Shown: in pieces, positions 36,694 to 49,844 of the stretch
How the letters are laid out: each line of letters opens with the position of its first letter
Numbering within the stretch: position 1 is the first letter of the stretch
NCBI GenBank assembly: GCA_014337915.1
Contig: QUBU01000007.1
Coordinates: forward strand, 53,752 to 117,751
Length of the DNA: 64,000 bases
Direction of reading: 5' to 3'
DNA from: Gammaproteobacteria bacterium
GTDB lineage: Bacteria > Pseudomonadota > Gammaproteobacteria > Steroidobacterales > GCA-2729495
Program-made: the position numbers and the translations under genes
Notes under the pieces: model-generated
Seen by the model: the letters and a program-made list of their open reading frames with translations, nothing else
Database searches by the model: none
What the model was told of the DNA's origin: nothing

Positions 36694-38355
36694 TCAGCCG
36701 CCAGCGATGACCTTGTTGATCCGCCACTGCTGCAGGATCGACAGCACCGAGTTGGTCAACCAGTACAGCACCAGGCCCGCCGGGAAGAAGGCGAACATGC
36801 CGGCGAACATCACCGGCATCCACTTCATGACCCTGGCCTGCATCGGATCCGGCGGCGCCGGGTTGAGCTGGCCCTGGAGGTACATCGCACCGGCCATCAG
36901 CAGCGGCAGAATGAAGTACGGGTCGCGGGTGGACAGGTCCGTGATCCAGAGCATGAACGGTGCCTGGCGCATTTCCACGCTCTCCACCAGCACCCAGTAA
37001 TAGGCGATGAAGAACGGGATCTGGATCAGCATCGGCAGGCAGCCGGCGGCGGGATTCACCTTCTCCCGCTTGTACAGGTCCATCAGCGCTTCGCTGAGCT
37101 TCTGCCGGTCATCCTTGTAGCGTTCCTGCAGCGCCTGCATCCGCGGCTGCATCTGGCGCATGCGCGCCATCGAGCGGCCGCTGGCCTCGGTGAGCTTGTA
37201 GAACGCCAGCTTGATCAGCAGGGTCGCCAGGATGATCGCCCAGCCCCAGTTGCCCACCAGCTTGTGCATCTGCTCGAGCAGCCAGAACAGCGGCTGCGCC
37301 AGCAGCGTCAACCGGCCGTAGTCCACCGTCAGCTTCAGACCGTCGGCGACCTGCGCGAGCTGCGCCTGCAGCTTCGGGCCAGCGAACAGCTGCGCGTGGA
37401 GCTCGGCCTCCCCACCCGGGGCCACGACCGTGGCCGGACCCACGGCGCTGAGGGTGTAGATGTTGTTGGCGACGCTGCCGTCATAAACGTACTGCTGGTC
37501 CGCCGGTGGCACGGCCGCCGCCAGGAAATGGTGCTGGATGGAGGCGATCCAGCCTTTCGCGAGCTGCTGGTGGAACGGCTCGGCGGCCATCTCCTTGACG
37601 TCGAGCTTGGTGTACTTCTTGCCGTCGTAGGCCACCGGGCCGGTAAAGGAGTAGGAGTCGACGTTGAAATAGGAGCGTTCCGGCGGATTGTCGAGCCGCT
37701 GGATCTGCAGGTAGCTCGCCACGCTGTAGGGGTCGGTGCCGAGGTTGTGCACCACGTACTCCAGGCCAATCGCGTAGCTGCCGCGACGAAAGCGGTAGGT
37801 CTTCGTGACGCTGGCCCTGCCCGGCGCCTCCCAGGTCAGGGTGACGGCCAGCTCGTCGCTGCCATCGGCCAGCCGGTAGTCCGTCTGGTCGGCATGCATC
37901 AGTGCGAGATGGTCCGCTTCCGGCTGTCCCGCCGCGGAGCGCAGCCCGGTGTGGAAGGCGTAGAGATTGTCCGGCGCCGGATTCAGCAGCTGCACCGGCA
38001 CGTTCGGCTGGTCCTTGTGCACCGGGTAGACCGGCAGCTTGACGCTGCGGATATCGCCGCCACGGCTGTCGATCTCGATATCCAGCACGTCCGTGCGCAC
38101 GTGGATGATCTGACCGGGTTGCTCGCTTGCCGGCTGGGTAATGGCGGCGGGTGTACCGGATGCGGTAGTGGCTGCGCCCGGCATGGCCGGTAGTGCCGGA
38201 GCCGCGGCCGCAGACTGTGCCGGCGCCGCCGCTGCCGGCGGCGTGGTTGCCTGCGGCGCGTAATCGAGCTGCCAGGCCTGGAAACAGCTCCAGATCAGCA
38301 GCACGACGCCGACCCAGAGGGCGAGGCGCATGTTTTCCATCAGGGAATCACTCAT
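36694..38355 (-). CDS. yidC: Membrane protein insertase YidC
   Basis: 553-residue insertase of the Gram-negative type: N-terminal anchor (LALWVGVVLLIWSCFQAWQL), a Pro/Ala-rich linker, the large periplasmic P1 domain and the C-terminal core with the positively charged groove (TEASGRSMARMRQMQPRMQA) and final QQWRINKVIAGG. The first ATG is 38355; a second at 38340 begins MENMRLALW. Only three bases separate it from rnpA; the small yidD gene that usually lies between them is absent. Confidence 0.97.
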   Translation of the reverse strand: MSDSLMENMRLALWVGVVLLIWSCFQAWQLDYAPQATTPPAAAAPAQSAAAAPALPAMPGAATTASGTPAAITQPASEQPGQIIHVRTDVLDIEIDSRGGDIRSVKLPVYPVHKDQPNVPVQLLNPAPDNLYAFHTGLRSAAGQPEADHLALMHADQTDYRLADGSDELAVTLTWEAPGRASVTKTYRFRRGSYAIGLEYVVHNLGTDPYSVASYLQIQRLDNPPERSYFNVDSYSFTGPVAYDGKKYTKLDVKEMAAEPFHQQLAKGWIASIQHHFLAAAVPPADQQYVYDGSVANNIYTLSAVGPATVVAPGGEAELHAQLFAGPKLQAQLAQVADGLKLTVDYGRLTLLAQPLFWLLEQMHKLVGNWGWAIILATLLIKLAFYKLTEASGRSMARMRQMQPRMQALQERYKDDRQKLSEALMDLYKREKVNPAAGCLPMLIQIPFFIAYYWVLVESVEMRQAPFMLWITDLSTRDPYFILPLLMAGAMYLQGQLNPAPPDPMQARVMKWMPVMFAGMFAFFPAGLVLYWLTNSVLSILQQWRINKVIAGG

Positions 38356-38358
38356 GGT

Positions 38359-38754
38359 TCAGGCGGGTGCAACGGCGTTGCGTCGCATGCGATCCCAGTG
38401 GGCCGCGAGGCTGGTGCTGATGGCAGCGTTGGCGGCGCTGGCCGCCGGATCCCTGACGAGGACCACGATGTCCAGGCCCTGGTCCCGTATCGCATCCTGG
38501 CGAAAGCTCTCGCGGACCAGGCGGCGGATGCGGTTACGCGCCACTGCGGTGCGCACGCGTTTCGCGGACGCCGTCATGCCCAGGCGGGAATGCTCGAGAC
38601 CGGAGGGGCGGTACAACACCGTGAACAGTCGATCGGCTGAACGCCGTCCTTGCTTGAAAACCGCCTCGAAGTCCGCCGCGCGAGTCAGCCGGAGGCGGAT
38701 CGGAAAACCCTGTGGCCGACGTTGCGTCTGCGCGCCTGCCGCTGGTCCGGGCAA
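38359..38754 (-). CDS. rnpA: Ribonuclease P protein component
   Basis: 131-residue basic protein subunit of RNase P, which matures tRNA 5' ends. It has the family signature AVARNRIRRLVRESFR and the N-terminal RLRLTRAADFEAVFKQGRR. The start is taken as TTG 38754, immediately after the rpmH stop; no ATG or GTG lies before the conserved domain, so the N-terminal 17 residues are uncertain. Confidence 0.95.
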   Translation of the reverse strand: MPGPAAGAQTQRRPQGFPIRLRLTRAADFEAVFKQGRRSADRLFTVLYRPSGLEHSRLGMTASAKRVRTAVARNRIRRLVRESFRQDAIRDQGLDIVVLVRDPAASAANAAISTSLAAHWDRMRRNAVAPA

Positions 38755-38889
38755 TCAGGGGATCAGGCGGGCGCGGCCCTTGGCACGCCGCCGCTTGAGT
38801 ACCAGACGGCCGCCACGCGTGGCCATGCGTGCACGAAATCCATGAGTGCGACTGCGTTTCAGCTTGCTGGGTTGGTATGTGCGCTTCAT
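38755..38889 (-). CDS. rpmH: 50S ribosomal protein L34
   Basis: 44-residue ribosomal protein beginning [20 protein letters not shown] and ending KGRARLIP, with the basic [12 protein letters not shown] core. It is directly followed by rnpA (the rpmH TGA touches the rnpA TTG), the universal rpmH-rnpA pairing beside the chromosomal origin. Confidence 0.98.
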   Translation of the reverse strand: MKRTYQPSKLKRSRTHGFRARMATRGGRLVLKRRRAKGRARLIP

Positions 38890-38943
38890 GGCGGGGAAAA
38901 GCCTTCTGGAAACAAAGCGATGGGTCGTTCTTGAGAGGGCGAA

Positions 38944-38972
38944 AGGTTACGCAGCTGACCAGACGCTGTCAA
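38944..38972 (-). promoter_or_regulatory. Promoter of rpmH-rnpA-yidC
   Basis: On the minus strand, perfect TTGACA (38972-38967), a 17-base spacer and TAACCT (38949-38944), about 55 bases before the rpmH ATG. Confidence 0.65.
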
Positions 38973-38985
38973 TCCTGAAATGCCT

Positions 38986-38994
38986 TGTGGATAA
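38986..38994 (-). promoter_or_regulatory. Perfect DnaA box upstream of dnaA
   Basis: TGTGGATAA here is TTATCCACA on the minus strand, the consensus DnaA box. It lies 76 bases before the dnaA start and may serve autoregulation or be part of the origin. No second perfect box is seen in this 180-base gap. Confidence 0.7.
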
Positions 38995-39069
38995 CATTGG
39001 ATCGCGGCGATAGACTTCCGGTCCCCCGCCATCCCGAACCACAACCAGAGACACACCAGGGGTCAACGC

Positions 39070-40401
39070 GTGGCGACATCCCTCTGGAACGGCTGCCTCC
39101 GGCAACTGCAGGCAGATCTTTCCGAAACGGAATTCAATACCTGGATCCGGCCGCTGCAGGCCGTCGAGGACGAGGCCAGCCTGCGCCTGCTGGCTCCGAA
39201 CCGCTTCGTCATCGACTGGGTGACGAACCGCTGCCTCGCCCGGATACAGGAAGTGGTGGCCCGCGACGCGGGTTCCGGGCCACCGGAAGTCATCCTGCAG
39301 GTCGGCAGCCGCGGCCTGGGCGCGGAAAGCAGTACGAAGGCCCAGGCTCCGACGCCACCAGTCGTCAAGCCGATGCCCTTCGGCGGCAAGCTCAACCCGA
39401 GCTACACCTTCCAGCGCTTCGTGGAGGGCAAGAGCAACCAGCTCGCCCGCGCGGCGGCGATGCAGGTCGCGCGCAACCCGGGCAGCGCCTACAACCCGCT
39501 GTTCATCTACGGGGGCGTCGGCCTCGGCAAGACGCACCTGATGCAGAGCATCGGCAACGCCATCGTTGCCGAACGGCCCACGGCGAATGTGGCTTATGTC
39601 CACTCCGAGCAGTTCGTGCAGGACATGGTGTCGGCGCTGCGCCACAACACCATCAGCGAGTTCAAGAAGGCCTACCGGTCGCTCGATGCGCTGCTCATAG
39701 ACGATATCCAGTTCTTCGCCGGCAAGGACCATTCGCAGGAAGAATTCTTCCATACTTTCAATGCCTTGCTCGAAGGCCAGCGGCAGATGATCCTGACCTG
39801 CGACCGCTACCCCAAGGAGGTCTCGGGGCTGGAGGAGCGGCTGAAGTCCCGCTTCGGCTGGGGGCTCACCGTGGCGATCGAACCGCCGGAAATGGAGACC
39901 AGCGCGGCCATCCTCATGGCGAAGGCGGCGGCGGAGAACGTCGAGCTCCCCGAGGAAGTCGCCTTCTTCATGGCACAGCGCATCCGCTCCAACGTCCGTG
40001 AGCTCGAAGGTGCCCTGCGCCGCGTGATCGCCAACTCGAGCTTCACCGGTCGGCCAATCGACCTGGATTTCGCGCGCGAGGCCTTGCGTGACCTGCTCGC
40101 CCTGCAGGAGCGGCTGGTGACGATCGAGAACATCCAGAAGACCGTGGCGGAGTACTTCAAGATGCGGGTGGCTGATGTGCTGTCACAGCGTCGCAGCCGT
40201 TCCGTCGCGCGGCCCCGGCAGATTGCCATGTCGCTGGCGAAGGAACTGACGCGGCACAGCCTGCCGGAGATTGGCGACGCCTTCGGCGGCCGCGATCACA
40301 CCACGGTGCTGCACGCCTGCCGCCGGATCCAGGAGCTGCGCGAGTCCGACACGAGGGTTCGCGAGGACTACCAGAACCTGCTGCGTACGCTGACGAATTG
40401 A
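39070..40401 (+). CDS. dnaA: Chromosomal replication initiator DnaA
   Basis: 443-residue initiator with all four domains: N-terminal helicase-loading domain I ([20 protein letters not shown]), short linker, AAA+ domain with [10 protein letters not shown] (Walker A) and LLIDDIQFF (Walker B), and the C-terminal DNA-binding domain with [18 protein letters not shown] start. It is followed by dnaN, recF and gyrB in the classical order. Confidence 0.99.
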   Translation: MATSLWNGCLRQLQADLSETEFNTWIRPLQAVEDEASLRLLAPNRFVIDWVTNRCLARIQEVVARDAGSGPPEVILQVGSRGLGAESSTKAQAPTPPVVKPMPFGGKLNPSYTFQRFVEGKSNQLARAAAMQVARNPGSAYNPLFIYGGVGLGKTHLMQSIGNAIVAERPTANVAYVHSEQFVQDMVSALRHNTISEFKKAYRSLDALLIDDIQFFAGKDHSQEEFFHTFNALLEGQRQMILTCDRYPKEVSGLEERLKSRFGWGLTVAIEPPEMETSAAILMAKAAAENVELPEEVAFFMAQRIRSNVRELEGALRRVIANSSFTGRPIDLDFAREALRDLLALQERLVTIENIQKTVAEYFKMRVADVLSQRRSRSVARPRQIAMSLAKELTRHSLPEIGDAFGGRDHTTVLHACRRIQELRESDTRVREDYQNLLRTLTN

Positions 40402-40652
40402 ATCGCCTGCAATCCTGTCGAAGACGCCAGGCTGAAGTTGTGGATGGGTAGTGGAAATTTTCTGCTGGCGAATCGATGTACAGCTTACGCACAATACGCC
40501 AGCAGCAAGGCGACGTTCTTTTACAGGCGAGCCAGCGTCGCAAGCCGATGTGCGCGGCCGGATTTCCGGCATTGTACACACGGTGCTCGGGCATAATTGT
40601 CGTAATCGATGTATTCAGATATTCAGGAATCTAATTTCTATCGGGGTCCCCC
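40402..40652. other. dnaA-dnaN intergenic region, AT-rich
   Basis: 251 bases. It holds a near-consensus DnaA box (TGTGGATGG, about 40438) and a run of AT-rich sequence at about 40593-40642 before dnaN. This could carry the dnaN promoter or part of the origin's unwinding element; there is no cluster of perfect DnaA boxes. Confidence 0.4.
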
Positions 40653-41753
40653 ATGAAGCTGTCGATCTCGCGGGATGCGCTCCTCAAGCCGTTGCAATCG
40701 ATCATCGGTGTCGTCGAGCGCAAGCAGACGATGCCGATTCTCGCCAACATGTTGCTGGTGGCGCGAAACAATGGGCTGACGGTCACCGCCACGGATCTGG
40801 AAGTCGAACTGGTTGCGGAAGCCGCGGCTGAGAAAATCGATGTGCCGGGGGAAATCACCGTACCCGGGCGCAAGCTCCTGGACATCGCGCGGGCCTTGCC
40901 GGAGGGAGTCAAAGTTGGCCTGCAACTGGAAGGCGACCGCCTGGTCATCAAGGCAGGCAGAACCCGGTTCGTGCTATCGACACTGCCGGCAGCCGAGTTC
41001 CCCGTGGTCGACGGCATCGAGGCGAGCAACCGGCTGAAGCTGCCGCAGAAGGAAGTGGCGCGGCTGTTCGACAAGACCCAGTTTTCGATGGCGCAGCAGG
41101 ACGTACGCTACTACCTCAACGGCTTGCTGCTGGAGACCTCGAAGAAGCGGCTGAGAGCGGTTGCAACCGACGGGCACCGTCTCGCTCTTTGCGATATTTC
41201 TATTGATAATCAAGAAGTTGCATCAGGACAGGTGATCGTTCCCCGCAAGGGTGTGATCGAACTGCACCGGCTGCTTGGTGGTTCGGAATCGGTAGAGCTG
41301 ACCATCGGCAGCAATCACGTACGCGCAAACCTCGATGGCATCCGCTTCACCTCCAAGCTGATTGACGGGCGGTTCCCGGACTATGAGCGCGTCATCCCGA
41401 GTACCGGTGCTGCGACGTTGAAGGCCGACCGCGAAACTCTTCGTGGGGCTCTGCAGCGGGCTGCAATCCTTTCCAACGAGAAGTATCGGGGCGTACGCCT
41501 TGAACTTGGCAAGGACCTGTTGAAGATCCAGGCGAACAACCCGGACCAGGAAGAAGCTCAGGACGAGATCGAGGTCGATTACTCCGGTGCCGCAATCGAG
41601 ATCGGCTTCAATGTCACCTATTTGCTCGACGCGTTGGCAGCGGTCGACGGCGATGAAGTCGAGATCGACTTCGTCGATGCGAGCAGCAGCTGCCTGATCC
41701 GCGGCGGCAAGGGCAATCACGCAAAGTTTGTCGTGATGCCGATGCGGCTGTAG
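40653..41753 (+). CDS. dnaN: DNA polymerase III beta sliding clamp
   Basis: 366-residue clamp that tethers polymerase to DNA. Starts MKLSISRDALLKPLQSIIGV and ends in HAKFVVMPMRL, both diagnostic. Length matches the family. recF follows with no ordinary start codon, perhaps relying on reinitiation after the dnaN stop. Confidence 0.99.
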   Translation: MKLSISRDALLKPLQSIIGVVERKQTMPILANMLLVARNNGLTVTATDLEVELVAEAAAEKIDVPGEITVPGRKLLDIARALPEGVKVGLQLEGDRLVIKAGRTRFVLSTLPAAEFPVVDGIEASNRLKLPQKEVARLFDKTQFSMAQQDVRYYLNGLLLETSKKRLRAVATDGHRLALCDISIDNQEVASGQVIVPRKGVIELHRLLGGSESVELTIGSNHVRANLDGIRFTSKLIDGRFPDYERVIPSTGAATLKADRETLRGALQRAAILSNEKYRGVRLELGKDLLKIQANNPDQEEAQDEIEVDYSGAAIEIGFNVTYLLDALAAVDGDEVEIDFVDASSSCLIRGGKGNHAKFVVMPMRL

Positions 41754-41769
41754 CCCGGCGGCAGTTCCC

Positions 41770-45289
<3,520 letters not shown>

Positions 45290-45298
45290 ACCAGCCGG

Positions 45299-46009
45299 TC
45301 AGCCGCGCGGGGGGCGCAATGCGGCGACCTGGGCTTCGATCCAGCGCTGCACGTCGTCGTTGAACTCGCGTGGATCCCTGCCGGCGGGATCGATCGGCGG
45401 GCCGATGCGAAACACCACCGTGCCCGGCCGCTTGCGCAATCCGCGCCGTGGCCAGAAGTCGCCGGCATTGTGTGCCACCGGAACCACCATGACGCCTGCC
45501 TGCTGCGCCAGCAAGGCGCCACTGACGCCATAGCGGCGCGTCTCTCCCGCCGGCATGCGGGTTCCCTCGGGAAACACCATCACCCATCGACCCCGCGCCA
45601 GCTGTTGGCGGCCCTGTTCGATGACCTGGCTCACGGCGCTACTGCCCGCCTTTCGGTCGATGGCGATCGGGTCGAGTGCGGCCAGGGCCCAGCCAAAGAA
45701 TGGTGCCCACATCAGCTCGCGCTTCAGCACCCAGCACTGGGCCGGGAACAGCAACATCTGCACGATCGTTTCGTAGGCCGAAGAGTGCTTCATCAGCACC
45801 ACGCCGGGCACGGTCGGCACGTTTTCCTGGCCTTCAATGCGGAAGTCCAGACCACAGATCAGGCGGCAGAGGCTGGTGGTGAGGCGGGCCCAGGCGACTG
45901 CCACCCTGTAGGACGCGGCGACACCCGCCGGCCGGACGAGGATCGCGGCCAGCGCGTAGGGTGGAATGGTCAGGAACATGAGCGAGGTGAAGGCCAGCGA
46001 GCCGATCAC
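45299..46009 (-). CDS. PlsC-like 1-acylglycerol-3-phosphate O-acyltransferase
   Basis: 236-residue membrane acyltransferase: an N-terminal helix, the HxxxxE-type catalytic motif in KHSSAYE, the FPEGTRMP glycerol-phosphate site and a VVPVAHNAG segment. The usual catalytic pair is HxxxxD; Glu at the second place is common in this origin-linked subfamily. In pseudomonads the same place holds an acyltransferase gene next to gyrB. It overlaps the gmhB stop (ATGA). Confidence 0.92.
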   Translation of the reverse strand: MIGSLAFTSLMFLTIPPYALAAILVRPAGVAASYRVAVAWARLTTSLCRLICGLDFRIEGQENVPTVPGVVLMKHSSAYETIVQMLLFPAQCWVLKRELMWAPFFGWALAALDPIAIDRKAGSSAVSQVIEQGRQQLARGRWVMVFPEGTRMPAGETRRYGVSGALLAQQAGVMVVPVAHNAGDFWPRRGLRKRPGTVVFRIGPPIDPAGRDPREFNDDVQRWIEAQVAALRPPRG

Positions 46010-46563
46010 GACGCTTCCCCGCAGAGGATGTCGGCCACTGCCGCGAGATCGTCATAGACCTCCAGCGCTTCGTCCCTGGCCAGGCGCGCCTCGGTCTCCA
46101 GCCCATTGCCGGTTCGCACGAGGATGGCGCGGGCACCGACGGCCTGGGCTGCACGCAGGTCGCGTTCGGAGTCGCCGATCACGGGTCGGCCCACCAGCGA
46201 GCAGCGAAAGGCCGCTTCGATCTGGCGCATCAGCCCGGGTCGCGGCTTGCGGCAGTCGCAATCCGCATCCGGGGCATGCGGGCAGATGAATATGCCCGCC
46301 AGCTTCCCGCCGGCTGCGTCTATGGCATCCGTCATCCGGCGGTGGATTGCCGCCAGCGTGTCCAGCGTGAAAAGCCCCCGGCCGATCCCGGACTGGTTGC
46401 TGGCGACCACTACGGTAAACCCGCTGTGTGTCAGCCTTGCGATGGCCTCGATGGAACGCGGCAGCGGCACCCATGCATCCGGTGAACGGATGAAATCCAC
46501 CGAATCCCTGTTGATCACACCGTCGCGGTCCAGCACCACCAGCCTGCAAGCCTCCACCATCAT
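46006..46563 (-). CDS. gmhB: D-glycero-D-manno-heptose-1,7-bisphosphate 7-phosphatase
   Basis: 185-residue HAD phosphatase. Motif I is LDRDGVIN, motif II VVVASNQSGIGRG, and the zinc loop CPHAPDADCDCRKP is typical of GmhB. It makes heptose-1-phosphate for the LPS core. Two tandem ATG codons open the frame (46563, 46560). It sits between glyS and plsC as in pseudomonads. Confidence 0.94.
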   Translation of the reverse strand: MMVEACRLVVLDRDGVINRDSVDFIRSPDAWVPLPRSIEAIARLTHSGFTVVVASNQSGIGRGLFTLDTLAAIHRRMTDAIDAAGGKLAGIFICPHAPDADCDCRKPRPGLMRQIEAAFRCSLVGRPVIGDSERDLRAAQAVGARAILVRTGNGLETEARLARDEALEVYDDLAAVADILCGEAS

Positions 46564-46579
46564 GGCCCGGTCGCGTGGT

Positions 46580-48685
46580 TCAGGAGACGTTGAGGCAGGA
46601 GAGATCCGCCACGTCGAGGAACAGCTGGCGCAGGTCCTGCAGCAGCGCCAGGCGGTTCCGGCGCAGCGCCGCGTTGTCGCTCATCACCATGACCGCGGAA
46701 AAAAAAGCGTCCACCGGATCGCGCAGCTTTGCCAGGCGCTGCAGCACATCGCCGTACTGCCGGGCCGCAAGCCCGGCCTGGTGCAGGGGCAACAGCGCGA
46801 GGAGTGCCGCGTGCAGGCTGCGTTCCTCGGCGGTCTCGAACAGGGCCGCATCCACCTTTGCGGATGACGGGCCATTGGCCGACTTGAGGATGTTGGCGAT
46901 GCGCTTGTTGGCGATCGCGAGGCTGGGTGCCTCGTCCATGCCCATGAACGATCGCAGGGCCTGGAGCCTTGCGTGGAAATCCAGTGGCGAGGCGGGGGCG
47001 CGTACCCGCACGGCCTCGAACAGCTCCGCAGTCACCTGGCCGGCACCAACGCCGGGCGCCTGGCCATCGAGGTACCAGGCGCGCAGGCGGTCGAAGATGA
47101 AGGTGTACAGGTCGCGGCCGAGGGCCTCCGGATCGGCGGCTTTCACCGGCTGCAGCGCCAGTGCGCTGGCGATGAACTCCGGCAACGGCAGCTCGATGTC
47201 GCCCTCGATCAGGGTGCGGACCAGGCCGAGCGCGGCACGCCGCAGCCCGAAGGGGTCCTTGTTGCCACTCGGCTTCTTGCCGAGGGCGAAAGCACCGGCG
47301 AGGGTGTCGAGCCGCTCGGCGAGTGCCAGGCAGCGCCCGGCGCTGCTGCCTGCCAGGCGGTCCCCGGCCTGCCGCGGCAGGTACTGCTCCTCGATGGCGA
47401 CGGCCACGGCATCCGGCTCACCGTTGCGCAGCGCGTAGTAGTAACCCATCCGGCCCTGCAGCTCGGGAAACTCCTTCACCATGTCGGTGAGCAGGTCGGC
47501 CTTGGCGAGCAAAGCGGCCCGCTGCACCACTTCGGGTGCCGCGCCAAGCCGCGGCGCCATCAGCGTGCCGAGTGCCGCCATGCGCCGGGACTTGTCCTGC
47601 AGGCTGCCAAGGCCACGCTGGAAAACGATATCGGCGAGGGCCGGCTCGCGGTCTGCCAGCGGCCTGCGCAGGTCCTGCGCCCAGAAAAACGACGCATCTG
47701 CCAGGCGGGGCTTCACCACCCGCTCGTTGCCCAGCTGTACCTTTACGGGGTCGCTGCTGCGCAGGTTGCTGATGGTGATGAAATTCGGGAGCAGCCGGCC
47801 ATCGGCACCGCGTACCGGGAAATAGCGCTGGTGGCCCTGCAGCGTCGCCATCAGTACTTCCTCGGGCAGGTCCAGGAAGCCGGGGTCGAAGCGGCCCGTA
47901 ACCGGGACCGGCCACTCGACCAGTGAAGCGACCTCGTCGAGCACGGCCTCTTCGGTCACCGCCTCACCACCCAGCTGGCGGCCTGCCTGCAGGGCGAGCT
48001 CGCGCACGAGGTCGCGTCGTTCCATGAAGTCCGCAATGACGCAACCGGCGTCCCGCAAAGTCGACGGGTAGTCCGCCGGCTGGCGCAGTTCGATCGCACC
48101 TTCCGACATGAAGCGATGGCCGCGGCTATGCCTGCCTGCCTGCAGGCCGAGGATCTCTGCCGGCACCACGGATTCGCCAAGCAGCATCACGAGCCAGTGG
48201 GCGGGGCGGACGAACTCGAAGTCGTGGTTGCCCCAGCGCATGCGACGGGGTACCGGCAAGCCCGCCAACGCTTCGGCGACGATGCCCGGCAGGATGGCGG
48301 CCGCTGGCTTGCCGGCTGCTTCCTCGCGGAATACCAGCCAGGAGCCGGCCGAGGTCTCCAGCTTCTCCAGCGCATCGACGGCCACGGCGCAGGTCTGCGC
48401 GAAGGCCAGGGCGGCACGGGTCGGCTGGCCGGCGGCATCGAAGGCAACCTTCAGCGGCGGACCGCGCTTCTCGATCCGCTGTGCCGGTTGCTCCACCAGC
48501 AGCCCGGGAACCAGCACCGCCAGGCGGCGTGGGGTCGCGAACGAGCGTGCCGCACCGCCGCTGAGGCCCGCAGCCTCGAGCCCGCTGACGATGCTGTCAC
48601 GGAAGGCCAGCTCGAGGTCGCGCAGCGCCTTGGGCGGCAGCTCTTCGGTGCCAATCTCGACGAGGAAGTCGGCATGCGCCGGCAT
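46580..48685 (-). CDS. glyS: Glycine-tRNA ligase beta subunit
   Basis: 701-residue beta chain of the alpha2-beta2 glycyl-tRNA synthetase. The start at 48685 gives the family N terminus ADFLVEIGTEELPPKAL; a longer frame to 48856 overlaps glyQ. Internal GHQRYFPVRG and SNLRSSDPVKVQLGNERVVK are diagnostic. It follows glyQ by 25 bases, so both subunits are co-translated. Confidence 0.98.
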   Translation of the reverse strand: MPAHADFLVEIGTEELPPKALRDLELAFRDSIVSGLEAAGLSGGAARSFATPRRLAVLVPGLLVEQPAQRIEKRGPPLKVAFDAAGQPTRAALAFAQTCAVAVDALEKLETSAGSWLVFREEAAGKPAAAILPGIVAEALAGLPVPRRMRWGNHDFEFVRPAHWLVMLLGESVVPAEILGLQAGRHSRGHRFMSEGAIELRQPADYPSTLRDAGCVIADFMERRDLVRELALQAGRQLGGEAVTEEAVLDEVASLVEWPVPVTGRFDPGFLDLPEEVLMATLQGHQRYFPVRGADGRLLPNFITISNLRSSDPVKVQLGNERVVKPRLADASFFWAQDLRRPLADREPALADIVFQRGLGSLQDKSRRMAALGTLMAPRLGAAPEVVQRAALLAKADLLTDMVKEFPELQGRMGYYYALRNGEPDAVAVAIEEQYLPRQAGDRLAGSSAGRCLALAERLDTLAGAFALGKKPSGNKDPFGLRRAALGLVRTLIEGDIELPLPEFIASALALQPVKAADPEALGRDLYTFIFDRLRAWYLDGQAPGVGAGQVTAELFEAVRVRAPASPLDFHARLQALRSFMGMDEAPSLAIANKRIANILKSANGPSSAKVDAALFETAEERSLHAALLALLPLHQAGLAARQYGDVLQRLAKLRDPVDAFFSAVMVMSDNAALRRNRLALLQDLRQLFLDVADLSCLNVS

Positions 48686-48710
48686 CGGGAAATACTCCGG
48701 TCGGAGGGTG

Positions 48711-49628
48711 TCAGGCGGCCGGCCGGGCCGCGTTGCCCATCGGGAATCCGAGCGCTGCCCGGCTGTCGTAGTAGGCCTGGGCGACCAGCCTGGCCAGCTC
48801 GCGCACGCGAAGGATATAGCGCTGGCGCTCGCTGACGGAAATGGCCTGGCGGGCATCGAGCAGGTTGAAGCTATGGGAGGCCTCCAGCACCTGCTCGTAG
48901 GCCGGCAGGGTGAGCTGCCGGTCGATCAACGCCCTGCAGTTGCGCTCGGCATCATCGAAGCGCGCGAACAGCACCGCGGTATCGGCGCACTCGAAGTTGT
49001 AGCGGGACATCTCCACCTCGTTCTGGTGGAAGACATCGCCGTATGACACGCGCCCGAACGGACCGTTGGTCCAGGTCAGGTCGTAGACACTCTCGACATC
49101 CTGCAGGTACATGGCGATGCGTTCCAGGCCGTAGGTGATTTCGCCGCTCACCGGGCGACAGTCGAGGCCACCGACCTGCTGGAAGTAGGTGAACTGGGTG
49201 ACTTCCATGCCGTTCAGCCACACCTCCCAGCCAAGTCCCCAGGCGCCCAGCGTCGGTGATTCCCAGTTGTCCTCGACGAAACGGATGTCGTGCACCAGTG
49301 GGTCGATGCCGAGCGCGCGCAGCGAATCCAGGTACAGGTCCTGGATGCGCTCCGGTGACGGCTTGAGGATTACCTGGAACTGGTAGTAGTGCTGCAGGCG
49401 GTTGGGGTTCTCGCCATAGCGGCCGTCGGTGGGCCGGCGACTTGGCTGCACGTACGCCGCACTCCAGGGTTCAGGCCCGATGGCCCTCAGGAAGGTGGCC
49501 GAGTGGAAGGTGCCGGCGCCCATGGGCATGTCGTAGGGTTGCAGGACGACGCAACCCTGGCCGGCCCAGAAATGCTGCAATGCCAAAACAAGGTCCTGGA
49601 AGGTTGCTGGCGGGCGGCTGGCAGTCAC
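48711..49628 (-). CDS. glyQ: Glycine-tRNA ligase alpha subunit
   Basis: 305-residue class II synthetase alpha chain. Motifs [20 protein letters not shown] and [20 protein letters not shown] are invariant in GlyQ. The start is taken as GTG 49628, which places [12 protein letters not shown] near the N terminus; the longer frame to 49781 runs through the glnA control region and is rejected. Confidence 0.98.
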   Translation of the reverse strand: MTASRPPATFQDLVLALQHFWAGQGCVVLQPYDMPMGAGTFHSATFLRAIGPEPWSAAYVQPSRRPTDGRYGENPNRLQHYYQFQVILKPSPERIQDLYLDSLRALGIDPLVHDIRFVEDNWESPTLGAWGLGWEVWLNGMEVTQFTYFQQVGGLDCRPVSGEITYGLERIAMYLQDVESVYDLTWTNGPFGRVSYGDVFHQNEVEMSRYNFECADTAVLFARFDDAERNCRALIDRQLTLPAYEQVLEASHSFNLLDARQAISVSERQRYILRVRELARLVAQAYYDSRAALGFPMGNAARPAA

Positions 49629-49719
49629 GCATGAAACCCATGAAAAATCAGGCGCGGAAGTATAGCGTTGTTTGCCGTGGCCTCCTTCGGCCCGCCACGA
49701 TTGTCTGGAAGCAACTAAA

Positions 49720-49736
49720 TGCACTATTGTGGCGCA
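49720..49736 (+). promoter_or_regulatory. NtrC-like binding site 1 upstream of glnA
   Basis: TGCACTATTGTGGCGCA against the NtrC consensus TGCACY-N5-GGTGCA: one mismatch. Its centre is about 128 bases before the predicted sigma-54 start. Confidence 0.7.
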
Positions 49737-49750
49737 TCCGTGCGCCGAGT

Positions 49751-49767
49751 TGCCCATAAATGGTGCA
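49751..49767 (+). promoter_or_regulatory. NtrC-like binding site 2 upstream of glnA
   Basis: TGCCCATAAATGGTGCA has a perfect GGTGCA half and a weaker left half. It is centred 31 bases from site 1, about three helical turns, and about 97 bases before the predicted start. Confidence 0.65.
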
Positions 49768-49829
49768 TGCGGCATCAACAAGAAATAAATAACTTTCGAT
49801 AACTCAAAGAGTTAAGTCTGCACCGTCTT

Positions 49830-49844
49830 TGGCATGGCTCATGC
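49830..49844 (+). promoter_or_regulatory. Sigma-54-type promoter of glnA
   Basis: TGGCATGGCTCATGC matches TGGCAC-N5-TTGC with the invariant GG and GC in exact register and two mismatches elsewhere. Predicted start near 49856, 62 bases before the glnA ATG. Confidence 0.75.

Noticed and set aside
35457..36710. 417-codon plus-strand frame inside mnmE
   Set aside because: Pure antisense of a highly conserved GTPase; no domain is recognisable.
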